64,000 nucleotides of DNA from Thermoproteus sp. (GCA_038893495.1 JAWARJ010000001.1:1849824-1913823); one strand, 5' to 3'. Positions 23,582 through 32,132 are shown, counted from the first letter of the stretch. Notes: a model not told the origin generated them from the sequence alone. Program-made: numbers and translations.

Positions 23582-24817
23582 CTATTCCAGAACTACGTTT
23601 CCGCCTTTAAGCACTCCGTAGTTGCTCACTATCCAGCGGTTCTTTATCTGTCTAGTTATCACAGCCTTAGCGCCTTGATCTGCAGCGACTGCCTTCCTCA
23701 AGGCTATTGAAACGACGTCCTTCTTGACGGACTGGACCACTCCGAACACTGTGGCCGGCCCTATGGACACCAGCACGACCTCGTTGGGCTTCATGGGCTC
23801 GGCCTTCTCGCCGAATCTAGGGAGCTCCTTCACCTCCAGCTCTAATGAGGTCCATACCGGCGGGAGGGCACCTGGCTTGCCCACTATGGAGCCAGCGAGA
23901 GCGTCGGCCTTGGTCAATGCAGGGTCTAGGGTGGTCATCAAGCCCACCAAGCCGCCGGGCCTCGCCTCCTCTGCCTTCTCACCGCCGTATTCAATCCCCA
24001 CCACTTTAGTCAAGAGCGGCTGATAGGGCGATTTGCCCTTTTCGACCTTGAGCCCCGGCCTTATTTCTATCTCGTCGCCGAGCCTTATGGCGCCTTGCAA
24101 CATGGTGCCGCCCAACACGCCCCCCCTGAGCTTATCCGCCGGAGTTCCCGGCGGGTTTACGTTGAAGCTTCTGAGGACCGCCATGCGGGCCGGCTTGGAG
24201 AGGTCTGGCTCCCTTTTAGGCGTCACTTTGGCTATATACGACGCCAAGACGTCTATGTTCACCTTGTGGAGTGCGGAGACCGGCACTATGGGCGAGTTTT
24301 GGGCCCAGGTGCCCGACAGGAATTTCTTGATCTGGCCGTAGTTCTCCACGGCCTTTTCTTTAGGCACCAAGTCTATTTTGTTCTGGGCGACTACCATATT
24401 TCTGACTCCTATAATGTCGAGCACCGCGAAATGTTCTGCCGTCTGCGGCTGGGGCACGGGCATTGTGGCGTCTATCACCATTAGGGCGGCGTCCACCGCG
24501 GCGGCGCCGGACACCATAGTGGCTATCAACACCTCGTGGCCCGGCACGTCGACTATGGATATCTTGCGTAGGAGCTTGGGCTCAGACCCGTCGGGACATT
24601 TGCCGTTGTTTAGGAGGCCGTCGGAGAGCGGGTACTCGGAGCCGGGACAGTCGTAGACGCCTATCTGCGTATAGCCCAGTTTTATCGTCATTGCTTTCTT
24701 CACCTCTTCGCTGTGGCGGGCCACCCAGACGCCTGATAGGGCGTAGACGACACTGGTCTTCCCGGCATCCACATGACCTGCAGTCGAGATTATGCCGTCA
24801 GGATACACAAAGCCCAT
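23582..24817 (-). CDS. Translation initiation factor aIF2, gamma subunit
   Basis: 411-residue GTPase that brings Met-tRNAi to the small ribosomal subunit. G1 is GHVDAGKTS (position usually His is Ala), G3 DVPGHE, G4 NKID; domains II and III follow (PGLKVEKG..., LGGTMLQGAIRLGDEIEIRPG). The zinc-knuckle region is degenerate: only two cysteines (DCPGSE and GKCPDG) where many homologs have four. TATA at about 24836-24850 lies 26 nt before the ATG. Monocistronic. Confidence 0.95.
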   Translation of the reverse strand: MGFVYPDGIISTAGHVDAGKTSVVYALSGVWVARHSEEVKKAMTIKLGYTQIGVYDCPGSEYPLSDGLLNNGKCPDGSEPKLLRKISIVDVPGHEVLIATMVSGAAAVDAALMVIDATMPVPQPQTAEHFAVLDIIGVRNMVVAQNKIDLVPKEKAVENYGQIKKFLSGTWAQNSPIVPVSALHKVNIDVLASYIAKVTPKREPDLSKPARMAVLRSFNVNPPGTPADKLRGGVLGGTMLQGAIRLGDEIEIRPGLKVEKGKSPYQPLLTKVVGIEYGGEKAEEARPGGLVGLMTTLDPALTKADALAGSIVGKPGALPPVWTSLELEVKELPRFGEKAEPMKPNEVVLVSIGPATVFGVVQSVKKDVVSIALRKAVAADQGAKAVITRQIKNRWIVSNYGVLKGGNVVLE

Positions 24818-24860
24818 GTAAACCCCGAATCACTTAGGGTTTATATTGCTTCCGACACGT

Positions 24861-25793
24861 TCAACCGAGGCCAGCGCTGTAGCGTATTCTCGGATCTATA
24901 ACCACTAATATTACATCTACCATAAAATTAAATATTAATATAAACGATATAATAAAGAAATATATGCCTTCTAATAGCATATAATCATAATTTGTAATAG
25001 CATTATATAACAAAACACCAACACCGGGATATCCCACCACAGCCTCGAGGACTAAATTACCCGATGCTATTAGGCCGAGAGATAGGGCGAGGTTTACCAG
25101 TTGTGGCTGTTTCGAGTTGTCATATATATGTCTCCACAAAATGGATTTACTCAAGCCGAGAGACTCTTCGTAAGTCACATAGCCGCTCCGTAATTCGGCG
25201 ATTATGTTCTCCCGCATGCTTAAAGCCCACGTCCCCGTCATCGCGGTTACCAATGTCATTAGGGGAAGTGCTAGGTGTCTCAGAAAGTCCAGTATGTAGT
25301 ACTTCGTGAACGACGGCAACGCCGAATATATGACGCCGGAAGAAGGGAAGAGCCTTAATTCCGACGAGAATACTTCGACAAACAGCATGGCAAGCCAGAA
25401 ATAGGGGACGCTACTCAGGGCGTAGAGGATCGGCACGACGGCCATTTCGGTGCGAGAACCCGCCTTAAACATGGCCAGATACGCCCCCAGCTTGTTCCCT
25501 AAATGCCACGAGATTAAAATCGCGGGGACGAGCAGTATCACGTCGTACTGCAGAGCTTTAAGCACCAAATCTAAGACGGGCGTCCCGTAGAGCCAAAGCG
25601 AGACGCCTAAATTTAGATGTAAAAGCCCCCAGAGGAAGTAGAGGTATTGTTCGTAGAGGGGACGCGGAGGGCCGGCGCTTCGTACCGGAATTATGGGCGC
25701 GAGCCGCGTCGCTAAGAAGTCTATAGATATCGCGACGAACCACATAGCCAGATATTGAGCCGCACGACTTACCAAAAACCTAGTTGCCGACAC
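24861..25793 (-). CDS. DppB/OppB-like ABC transporter permease (orphan)
   Basis: 310 residues, about six membrane helices, with the peptide/nickel permease features MSMRENIIAELRSGYVTYEESLGLSKSILWRHI region and VVGYPGVGVLLYNAI. GTG start at 25793. No partner permease (DppC), ATPases or binding protein are adjacent, which is odd for this family. The 3' part (24900-25020) is very A/T-rich. Shares its promoter element with divergent hsp20. It may work with a transporter encoded elsewhere. Confidence 0.83.
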   Translation of the reverse strand: MSATRFLVSRAAQYLAMWFVAISIDFLATRLAPIIPVRSAGPPRPLYEQYLYFLWGLLHLNLGVSLWLYGTPVLDLVLKALQYDVILLVPAILISWHLGNKLGAYLAMFKAGSRTEMAVVPILYALSSVPYFWLAMLFVEVFSSELRLFPSSGVIYSALPSFTKYYILDFLRHLALPLMTLVTAMTGTWALSMRENIIAELRSGYVTYEESLGLSKSILWRHIYDNSKQPQLVNLALSLGLIASGNLVLEAVVGYPGVGVLLYNAITNYDYMLLEGIYFFIISFILIFNFMVDVILVVIDPRIRYSAGLG

Positions 25794-25813
25794 ATGTCAT
25801 AGCTTCAATAAGG

Positions 25814-25824
25814 CTTTTATATAT
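25814..25824. promoter_or_regulatory. Single TATA element between two leaderless genes
   Basis: CTTTTATATAT lies in the 47-nt gap between the permease start (25793, minus) and hsp20 (25841, plus), about 24 nt from each. I see no second TATA box, so it may drive both directions. Confidence 0.55.
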
Positions 25825-25840
25825 GCCCGCAGGGCTTCCC

Positions 25841-26233
25841 ATGGGCGAAGACATTATCAATGAAATCAGACGAACTTTCGACGAGCTGTCCAAAGCCGTC
25901 CAAAAGACCGTAGAGGAGGTAGTAAAGACTACTACTAGCACTGTTAGAAAGATGACGGTAGAACAGGGCGTGAACATCAAGGAGCAGGGCGACGACGCGA
26001 TAATTGAGATCGACATGCCGGGCCTGGAGCCGAGCGACATCTCCATTTACATCTCGCGCGACGGAGACTACATCAGAGCCGAGGGGGCGCGGGGCGATAG
26101 GAAGTACTCCAAGAGGGTTTACCTGCCATTTAAGATAGAGCCGTCGACGGCAAAGGCGTCCTATAAAAACGGAGTCTTAGTGATCACCGCCAAAAAGACG
26201 AAGCCACAGGAGATACAGGTCAGGATCGAATAG
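25841..26233 (+). CDS. hsp20: Small heat shock protein (Hsp20 family)
   Basis: 130 residues with an N-terminal helical arm and an alpha-crystallin domain (VNIKEQGDDAIIEIDMPGLEPSDISIYISRDGDYIRAEG ... YKNGVLVITAKK). The start is ATG 25841 (MGEDIINEIRRTF), about 24 nt after the TATA element; a longer frame from 25784 would run through the promoter. It forms oligomers that hold unfolded proteins. Its 3' end overlaps the convergent SPOUT gene by 14 nt. Confidence 0.92.
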   Translation: MGEDIINEIRRTFDELSKAVQKTVEEVVKTTTSTVRKMTVEQGVNIKEQGDDAIIEIDMPGLEPSDISIYISRDGDYIRAEGARGDRKYSKRVYLPFKIEPSTAKASYKNGVLVITAKKTKPQEIQVRIE

Positions 26234-26669
26234 CCTCTCCTTTTTTCTTAAGCCTGTACAGTGCAATGGCTAACTGCCCGACCGAGCCCACATCCTCCTC
26301 TACGGCATAGGCGAGCCGAGCCCCCTTGGGAAGTTCCCGCTGAGTTATGGGCAGGTCCGATCCGCTGACCACAAACACAAGCCGCACGTCGGGCAGGTCG
26401 CCGAGTGGCTCGACCCCCTTATCCTGTTTAGTTAGGGCTATAACTAAGTCAGGCCTCAAGGCCTCATTTAGGTCATTCAGGTCATTGAACACCAGAACCT
26501 CACCGCCTACCTTAAAGGCATACTTGAAGAGATCACCTATTTGCTGCGCAGCAGAGCCGAATACCCTCACGGCCGCCAGGCGCCTAACGCCGAAGCCAAA
26601 GGTCACCCTTGCGAATTCAAGAAGCCTTGGTAGGCTCGATATGTTGTACACAGCCACCGTCACGTCCAC
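26220..26669 (-). CDS. SPOUT-superfamily protein (COG4080-like)
   Basis: 149 residues resembling an archaeal group annotated as SpoU-like RNA methylase or, misleadingly, as RecB-family nuclease. The sequence shows VAVYNISSLPRLLEFARVTFGFGV, GSAAQQIGD, and the knot-like C-terminus VFVVSGSDLPITQRELPKGARLAYAVEEDVGSVGQLAIALYRL, as in SPOUT methyltransferases that use S-adenosylmethionine. The RNA substrate is unknown. TATA CTATTTAAAT (26688-26697) precedes the ATG. Confidence 0.65.
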   Translation of the reverse strand: MDVTVAVYNISSLPRLLEFARVTFGFGVRRLAAVRVFGSAAQQIGDLFKYAFKVGGEVLVFNDLNDLNEALRPDLVIALTKQDKGVEPLGDLPDVRLVFVVSGSDLPITQRELPKGARLAYAVEEDVGSVGQLAIALYRLKKKGEAIRS

Positions 26670-26717
26670 GACGCCCTATACACGTCCCTATTTAAATGAG
26701 CATGCCGAACTGTCCAC

Positions 26718-26722
26718 AAAAA
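26718..26722 (-). terminator. T-run after the 29-aa micro-ORF
   Basis: On the minus strand CCCCTTTTTG follows the TAA of the micro-ORF by 6 nt, a short T-run of the kind that ends crenarchaeal transcripts. Confidence 0.5.
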
Positions 26723-26728
26723 GGGGAT

Positions 26729-26818
26729 TTAGAAGATACCGCTCTCGACGAACCTCAACACCGTAACCTTCTTTCCACTCTCCTTCTTCTCTTCTTCCTT
26801 CTTTTTGTCGTCTACCAT
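26729..26818 (-). CDS. Leaderless Lys/Glu-rich micro-ORF (29 aa)
   Basis: ATG at 26818 opens a 29-codon frame starting MVDDKKKEEEKKESGKK and ending VTVLRFVESGIF. A strong TATA-like AAAAGATATATTGTATA (26835-26850) is centred 26 nt upstream, and a T-run follows the stop. So a stand-alone tiny transcript is well supported by flanking signals, although no family is recognised. The first half is nearly all Lys, Glu and Asp, the second half hydrophobic/beta-like. The alternative is a non-coding purine-rich RNA. A 16-aa frame of like composition is at 51007-51057. Confidence 0.5.
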   Translation of the reverse strand: MVDDKKKEEEKKESGKKVTVLRFVESGIF

Positions 26819-26852
26819 GAGGCAACATCTCCTATACAATATATCTTTTGCG

Positions 26853-27098
26853 TTATATTTGGCGCGTCTTGGCGGCTATGCAGTTCATATCGTCGTCGCA
26901 TTCGACTAGGTATACGCCGGACTTAGTCCTTAAAACGGCTCTTCTAAACTTCGGCACCTCTTCCGACAGCTCATACGCATTGCCGCATATCGAGAGGAGG
27001 CCGCCCTCTATCTTGAAGGAGAAGGCGTCGCCGCAGGGCGTGAGTTCTTGCGCCTCTATTATTGCGCTGTCCCTGACGTATATGAGCCTCAGGATCAT
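26853..27098 (-). CDS. Small hypothetical protein
   Basis: 81 residues, beta-rich, three cysteines (LTPCGDAF, LSICGNAY, DMNCIAA); not recognised. Overlaps the upstream nucleoside phosphorylase gene by 4 nt in the same direction, so it is probably co-translated with it. No signal peptide or membrane helix. Confidence 0.6.
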   Translation of the reverse strand: MILRLIYVRDSAIIEAQELTPCGDAFSFKIEGGLLSICGNAYELSEEVPKFRRAVLRTKSGVYLVECDDDMNCIAAKTRQI

Positions 27099-27874
27099 TT
27101 CGAGTCGCCCTCTGAGATTATCCTCACGGCCTCGTTGGCTACCTTGATGGCGTCTTCGACTCCCGCCTCGGCCACGAATTCGTCGGTCTCCCTATTGGCG
27201 ATGACCGCATAGATGCCGCCGGCTCTAGCCCCATAGATCGAGGCCAAAGTGAAGATAGTGGCTGTCTCCATTTCGAAGCTGAGCACGTTTAGGGCCCTCA
27301 AGGTCTCCACAAGCCCTTTGGCCCACGGGGGCATATAGCCTTTATGTCCAGGCCTCTCTTGGCCTACATAGAACGAGTCTGTCGACGCCACGATGCCTAC
27401 GTGGTGCCTCACGCCGAGCTCTTCCGCGGCCTCTATTAGGGCGTTTAAGACCGCCCAGTGGGCCGCCGCGGGATATTCGGGTGGGGCATACCACCGGCTT
27501 GCGCCGTCCCATCTGACGGCGGCCCACGCTATTATGAGGTCTCCTATCTTTATGTCTCTACGCAGGGCGCCAGTAGTGCCCACCCTTATGAACGTGTCGG
27601 CGCCTACAGCCAGCAATTCTTCTACGGCGATCGCAGTCGAGCCGGAGCCTATCCCAGTGGATGTGGCCGCTATGGGCGTGCCTTTATATCTGCCGACATA
27701 CGTCACGAACTCTCGATTCCTGGCGATCTCGCGGCTTTCGTCCCAATATGCGGCTATTTTAGGGACTCTTCCGGGGTCCCCTGGAAGCAACACGTAACGG
27801 GGGACCGAGCCGGGCTCGAGCATTATGTGGTACGCCTTACCGCCCACAACAGGCCTCTTGGCGGAACTCGCCAT
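27095..27874 (-). CDS. Purine/uridine nucleoside phosphorylase
   Basis: 259 residues of the PNP/UDP family, which split nucleosides with phosphate to base and (deoxy)ribose-1-phosphate. Phosphate-binding LLPGDPGRVPKIA, TGIGSGSTAIAVEELLAVGADTFIRVGTTGAL and the ribose-binding FEMETATIF are clear. It is nearest uridine phosphorylase-type homologs, but archaeal members often act on several nucleosides. Likely has its own A/T-rich promoter (about 27889-27898). Confidence 0.9.
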   Translation of the reverse strand: MASSAKRPVVGGKAYHIMLEPGSVPRYVLLPGDPGRVPKIAAYWDESREIARNREFVTYVGRYKGTPIAATSTGIGSGSTAIAVEELLAVGADTFIRVGTTGALRRDIKIGDLIIAWAAVRWDGASRWYAPPEYPAAAHWAVLNALIEAAEELGVRHHVGIVASTDSFYVGQERPGHKGYMPPWAKGLVETLRALNVLSFEMETATIFTLASIYGARAGGIYAVIANRETDEFVAEAGVEDAIKVANEAVRIISEGDSK

Positions 27875-27893
27875 GGAGGAGCTGGCGCTCTTT

Positions 27894-28136
27894 TTAATGT
27901 TCTTTATGCCTCACCGCCCTGAAGATGTTGGCCAACGACAATACGGCAGATACGGCGTTGAGAGTTGTAAATACCGCGTCCCTCTCGTAGGCCGCATATG
28001 CCGTAAGCACCGCGCTACCAAGGAAATACACGACGGTTAGATCTAACGGCGGCGGGGGCGACCGCCTGGCTATAGTTAAGGCCCATCCTCCAGCTATCAA
28101 GAGGAGGCCGACGACCCCGAGGATCTGGACTATCAT
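27894..28136 (-). CDS. Small membrane protein (three helices)
   Basis: 80 residues with hydrophobic helices at about 2-22, 34-50 and 56-72, and a short basic loop (ARRSPPPPLDL). The pattern YFLGSAVLTAYAAYERDAVFTTLNAVSAVLSLANIFRA resembles the small three-helix proteins related to the LAB-N/PQ-loop group. Overlaps the mevalonate kinase stop by 4 nt; possibly a lipid-linked role, not shown by sequence. Confidence 0.7.
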   Translation of the reverse strand: MIVQILGVVGLLLIAGGWALTIARRSPPPPLDLTVVYFLGSAVLTAYAAYERDAVFTTLNAVSAVLSLANIFRAVRHKEH

Positions 28137-29077
28137 ATCGCCCTTGCGCCTAAGGCGTCCACTTCGACCTCGACGTGCGGGACCTCCAAGGCCGTCAGCG
28201 CCTCCTTTAGCTCTTCTTTCCTTTTAGGTAGAAGTACCACCACGCCGCCTCGGCCGGCGCCGCTTATCTTTCCGCCGTATATATACGGCCTTAAGTGCCT
28301 CAGTAGGACCACCACGTCGTGCCCGACGACGCCTAGGGCTCCGAGAAGCCAGTTGTTTATCTCCATGAGCTCTCCTACACACGTCAGGTCGTTCGAGATG
28401 AGACAGCCCTCAGCCTCGTCTACCACCGACGCAATTGCGTCCATTACGGCCTCTACTGAGCGGCGCCGTGCCCTCAAGGCCCTCACATCGGCCACAATGT
28501 CTTTAGTGAGGCCTCGTCTGGGGAGTAAAGCCAGCACTAACTCCCTCAACGGGGTGTCGAGTAGGCGGTACCTGAAGGGACTCGGCTCTATCCTCACCAC
28601 GCCCCCTATGGCCGACACGGCCGTGTCCATAGGCGAGGCGGCGCCCTGTACGTCTAGCTCCACCTTATGGGCGAGGCCGGCGAGCTCCTCGCGGCTTATA
28701 TTAACGCCCAGACATTCGGCATACGCCTTCAATAAGGCTACGGAGACCGAGGCCGAAGTCGCGGCGCCTATGCTCGGCGGGAAGTCGCTTTGTATGTTAA
28801 AAACTGCGTTCAGCTTACCGAAAGAGGACTCGGCCCTCTGGAGGGCGGCGAGCACATACGAGAGGTATGTCTCGTGGCCTCTAGCCGATGCGGAGTTGGA
28901 GCCGGGTATATACTCCAAGTCGACATACGCCTTGCCGGTCCTAATGACCGTCTTGTCGCTCTTCTCGCAGGAGACCGACACGCCTCTATTGACGGCCGCG
29001 GCTATGGCGGGCCTGCCATAAACCACTGCATGTTCTCCGAATAGCTTAACTACTCCAGGAGCGAAGACTCTAGTCAC
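28133..29077 (-). CDS. mvk: Mevalonate kinase
   Basis: GHMP kinase that phosphorylates mevalonate on the way to isoprenoid lipids. 314 residues with FAPGVVKLFGEHAVVYG at the N-terminus, the ATP loop PPSIGAATSASVSVALLKA, and C-terminal KISGAGRGGVVVLL. GTG start at 29077, 1 nt after the L10 stop; TATTTTAAAG just upstream is inside the L10 gene, so it may have both its own promoter and read-through from the ribosomal operon. Confidence 0.93.
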   Translation of the reverse strand: MTRVFAPGVVKLFGEHAVVYGRPAIAAAVNRGVSVSCEKSDKTVIRTGKAYVDLEYIPGSNSASARGHETYLSYVLAALQRAESSFGKLNAVFNIQSDFPPSIGAATSASVSVALLKAYAECLGVNISREELAGLAHKVELDVQGAASPMDTAVSAIGGVVRIEPSPFRYRLLDTPLRELVLALLPRRGLTKDIVADVRALRARRRSVEAVMDAIASVVDEAEGCLISNDLTCVGELMEINNWLLGALGVVGHDVVVLLRHLRPYIYGGKISGAGRGGVVVLLPKRKEELKEALTALEVPHVEVEVDALGARAI

Positions 29078-29078
29078 T

Positions 29079-30110
29079 TTAAAATAGAGCGGCCAGCCCG
29101 CTCGCTATGTCCTCCTCGCTCGGTCCCTTCTCCCCTCCTTCCTCTGCCGGCTTCTCTTCTTGCTTCTTCTCCTCTACTTTCTGTTCCGTCTGTTGAGCCT
29201 GCTGTACCTGTAGGCCTAGGTCCGGCGCCTTAGGCGCAATGAGGGCGGCCAGCACGGTTGCCTCCGCCGAAGCCCTCGCGAGCAGTATGGGCAATGTCTC
29301 CCTCGTGACTACGCCCAGACGGGCCGCCAGAGCCAATGCGCGGGCCTGCGCGTTCGGCAACACGACGGCGAGCACCTCCGGCGTCGGGTAGACCACATTG
29401 AGCGCCAAATTGCGCGCAGCCGTTACAGCTTGTTGCACCATGTCGGCATATTTCTTCGGCTCTACGACTATTTCATCTATCTTGACGAACCTGCGGCCTC
29501 TCCATATCACGCCGAGGAGTTTCAACTTCTCGTATATGGGCTCGACGCCCAACACCCTAAGTATGTCGGCGATCTCATCGGTAATTTGTTGTCCGGCCTT
29601 CACTACAGGGCTGTCCTTCGCTATCCATATCTTGCCCTCTTGAACCCTAGTGGGTATTTTCAATTTGCCGAACTTGCTCAATATGGGGCCCGGCGACAGG
29701 TTGGTCGGGCCTGCGGGGGCTATTATGTCGTAGGGCGCCACGTCGCCTCCACGCGCCTTCCTCCTGACAGCCTTCGCCTCAACTATCTTGACGAATATCG
29801 CTGGATTTTCGTTGGTGAATATGTAGGCCCTTTCGCCTACGAGCTCCTTATCGACATCTGGAGGCAAGTCGCCGTAGGCCCTCCGCAGGGCTATCCTCAT
29901 TAGATTGTGTTTGGCGACCTTTATCACTCCGACGCCTCGTAGCCTAAAACGGTATTCATGTAGTATCCTGGCGGAGAGGTTGTGGAGGTCGAAGAGGAAT
30001 ATATAATTGTATTGTTTTGCTAACTGCTCCAATTCGGAGACTATCCTTACTTTCTTCTGGGGGTAAGGCCTCTCGCGCGTATATGCCCTCTTGCCTAACT
30101 GCAAGGCCAT
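29079..30110 (-). CDS. rplP0: Ribosomal protein L10 (P0)
   Basis: Stalk base protein that binds 23S rRNA and the P1 dimers. 343 residues; ends with an Ala/Glu/Lys/Gln-rich hinge and the conserved acidic tail (GPSEEDIASGLAALF). Start ATG 30110 (MALQLGKRAY) chosen over the frame start at 30125. Third gene of L11-L1-L10. Confidence 0.95.
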   Translation of the reverse strand: MALQLGKRAYTRERPYPQKKVRIVSELEQLAKQYNYIFLFDLHNLSARILHEYRFRLRGVGVIKVAKHNLMRIALRRAYGDLPPDVDKELVGERAYIFTNENPAIFVKIVEAKAVRRKARGGDVAPYDIIAPAGPTNLSPGPILSKFGKLKIPTRVQEGKIWIAKDSPVVKAGQQITDEIADILRVLGVEPIYEKLKLLGVIWRGRRFVKIDEIVVEPKKYADMVQQAVTAARNLALNVVYPTPEVLAVVLPNAQARALALAARLGVVTRETLPILLARASAEATVLAALIAPKAPDLGLQVQQAQQTEQKVEEKKQEEKPAEEGGEKGPSEEDIASGLAALF

Positions 30111-30158
30111 CGCCCGAACCCCCACAAGGCCTTTTTATGTTTTATGCGTCCTAGACGC

Positions 30159-30833
30159 CTATCTGGCGGCGAACAACTCGTCTTTTAGCGATACAGGAGG
30201 CCCCATGGTCTTTTTGATGTAGATACGGGCCACATGTTGCTTCAACGGAAACTTAGAGTTAAGCTCCTCCAACACAGCCATTATGTTTAATGCTATTTCT
30301 TCGGGCTTCTGGGCCTCAGAGCCCACTCTCAGTTTTACCACAGGCTCGTTCCTCAATCTGAGCCTCACGCTCCTTTTAAGCCTATCCACTACGGACTTCA
30401 CGTCGACGTTCGGAGGTACTACCTCCGGCATCTTGCCCCTAGGGCCAAATATAAAGCCGAGCACACGGCCTATTAGGGGCATTAAGTCCGGCGACGATAT
30501 GAAGTAGTCGTATCTCTTCGCCAACTTCCTAATCTCGCGTTTTTTGCCGGCCAGAGCCTCTATTTGGTCTCTCGTGATGATCGCATCAACTCCCGCGTTT
30601 TTAGCGGCGACTTCAAATGCGCCCGCCGCAAATGCGGCTATCTTGTTCATTTTGGGCGGATGGGGCAGGGGGACATTTATACTTATACGGTTCTCGGGCT
30701 TATTCAGGTCTATATCCCTCAAGACTACAATTAGATCTACGCTCTCCGTAAATTTATGCTTCTTGCCCTTAGATATGGCCTCCCTTATGGCGTTGACCAA
30801 CACGTCTTGTCTTATCAAGGCGGCTACGCTCAT
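30159..30833 (-). CDS. rpl1: Ribosomal protein L1
   Basis: 224 residues, two-domain L1 of the L1 stalk. [28 protein letters not shown] and [13 protein letters not shown] are diagnostic. In other archaea L1 also represses its own operon by binding the mRNA; no such site was looked for here. Overlaps L11 by 4 nt. Confidence 0.96.
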   Translation of the reverse strand: MSVAALIRQDVLVNAIREAISKGKKHKFTESVDLIVVLRDIDLNKPENRISINVPLPHPPKMNKIAAFAAGAFEVAAKNAGVDAIITRDQIEALAGKKREIRKLAKRYDYFISSPDLMPLIGRVLGFIFGPRGKMPEVVPPNVDVKSVVDRLKRSVRLRLRNEPVVKLRVGSEAQKPEEIALNIMAVLEELNSKFPLKQHVARIYIKKTMGPPVSLKDELFAAR

Positions 30834-31336
30834 GGCCTCAACTGTTCCTCAGCTTTATGAATTATATCGTCGTACGTCCCGCCGTCCACAGCTTTCATGA
30901 CTTCCGCCGCAGGCTTGCCGTCGACTGTGATGCCCATGGCCTTACAGGTGCTCAGCACCTGCTTCACGGCCGACTTGAGGCTTTTAGACTTAAGCTCTGG
31001 GTATTTAGCCACAGCTATCTGGACTATCTTCTCAAAGGGCAGGTCGCCTATCGTCTCCTTGGCCGCGTCGTGGGGACCGGAGTCCTTGCCTAAAAGCCTC
31101 AACAATAGATCCCCTAAGGGGGGTAGCTTCACGAGCACAGAGAACTCCTTTGTGACCTCTTCGACCTCCAGCTCGACTTTAGATATGGGGAAGCCGGCGT
31201 ATTTCTTCAAGGCCTCTTGTACCTTTTGCGCCACGGTATTGGGGTCCAGCCCTGCGTTCTTAACGGCGTCTTGGAACTGCGGATTGGGGGCGAACTTCCC
31301 GCCTTGAAGCGGTACGTTTATCACGCGTTTTGCCAC
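30830..31336 (-). CDS. rpl11: Ribosomal protein L11
   Basis: 168 residues. GTPase-associated-centre protein. [40 protein letters not shown] shows the L11 N-domain, [20 protein letters not shown] the rRNA-binding C-domain. First of L11-L1-L10, 35 nt after spt5. Confidence 0.95.
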   Translation of the reverse strand: MAKRVINVPLQGGKFAPNPQFQDAVKNAGLDPNTVAQKVQEALKKYAGFPISKVELEVEEVTKEFSVLVKLPPLGDLLLRLLGKDSGPHDAAKETIGDLPFEKIVQIAVAKYPELKSKSLKSAVKQVLSTCKAMGITVDGKPAAEVMKAVDGGTYDDIIHKAEEQLRP

Positions 31337-31371
31337 GCGCCGGTCTTAAGCCAACTATTTAATTTTTGTCG

Positions 31372-31836
31372 TTATCTGCCCGCCTTCCTTACGACCTTGA
31401 CCTCGCTGGCCTTTAAGTCCAGCGGCATGGGGAACGGCGAGTCGAGAAGCTCAACTCTAACCACGCCCTTCTCCCTATCCACAGAGACCACCCTGCCCCT
31501 ACTGCCCTTCAACACATCTGCGAGTATCTCCACCTCGTCGTTTACGTCTATATCTATTGCGGGCTTCTTGGGCTCTATGTACTTCACAATCTCCTCGAGG
31601 TTAGTCTTGCCCTTTAGGACCCCCTTTACATGCTTCACGCCGTAGGCCACCCTATAGACCACAGCCAGCGACTCTGCCTCCATGAATATCACGCCAAAAG
31701 GCTCCTTAGGGACTAGAATCGAATAGACCGGCTGCTTCCCCGACTCGCTACGCAACTTGAGGACCATAGTTACGTTATATTCCTGCCTCCCCACAACACT
31801 GATGGAATATATGGGGCACTGTTGGGACGACATCAT
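31372..31836 (-). CDS. spt5: Transcription elongation factor Spt5 (NusG)
   Basis: 154 residues: NGN domain (YSISVVGRQEYNVTMVLKLR ... VAYGVKHVKGVLKG) and a KOW domain (VEILADVLKGSRGRVVSVDREKGVVRVEL). Clamps RNA polymerase during elongation. Sits after secE with a 4-nt overlap and before L11, the standard archaeal order. Confidence 0.93.
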   Translation of the reverse strand: MMSSQQCPIYSISVVGRQEYNVTMVLKLRSESGKQPVYSILVPKEPFGVIFMEAESLAVVYRVAYGVKHVKGVLKGKTNLEEIVKYIEPKKPAIDIDVNDEVEILADVLKGSRGRVVSVDREKGVVRVELLDSPFPMPLDLKASEVKVVRKAGR

Positions 31837-32132
31837 CCTAACTTTATCACGACGTAAATTAATGCCGCGAATATCACAACTAGGCTCGAGATGACCGCCA
31901 CAGCCTCTTGCGTCTGCGACAAGGCATATGCGGCCAGGCTGGACCCGCTCAGATACGCCGTCATGTACACATTAGCTATGTAAAATACAAATTGGAGGAC
32001 CCCCGCCGCAAACGCCAAGAACAACAAGAACTTAACCACTAGGTTGAACTCCTTGTCCGACGGCTTCTCGGATATAGATATAACCCACCTGACGTCCCTA
32101 AGGAACTCTCTAATTTTTTCGTCGAGAGCCAC
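31833..32132 (-). CDS. secE: SecE-like preprotein translocase subunit with two membrane helices
   Basis: 99 residues. The N-terminal amphipathic region (EKIREFLRDVRWVISISEKPSDKEFNLVVKFLLFL) fits SecE/Sec61-gamma, with the usual charged loop before a helix. Then a second hydrophobic helix (AVAVISSLVVIFAALIYVVIKLG) follows a 25-residue loop; most archaeal SecE proteins are about 60 residues with one helix. Position between ftsY and spt5 supports the call. Confidence 0.85.
   Translation of the reverse strand: MALDEKIREFLRDVRWVISISEKPSDKEFNLVVKFLLFLAFAAGVLQFVFYIANVYMTAYLSGSSLAAYALSQTQEAVAVISSLVVIFAALIYVVIKLG

Noticed and set aside
26688-26828. 46-codon frame on minus overlapping the K/E-rich micro-ORF
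   Set aside because: The ATG at 26828 sits too close to the TATA box (about 15 nt), and it runs through the T-run into the next promoter.
26696-26926. 76-codon plus-strand frame with a Leu/Phe stretch
   Set aside because: Antisense to the K/E-rich micro-ORF; the apparent membrane helix is the complement of purine-rich DNA.
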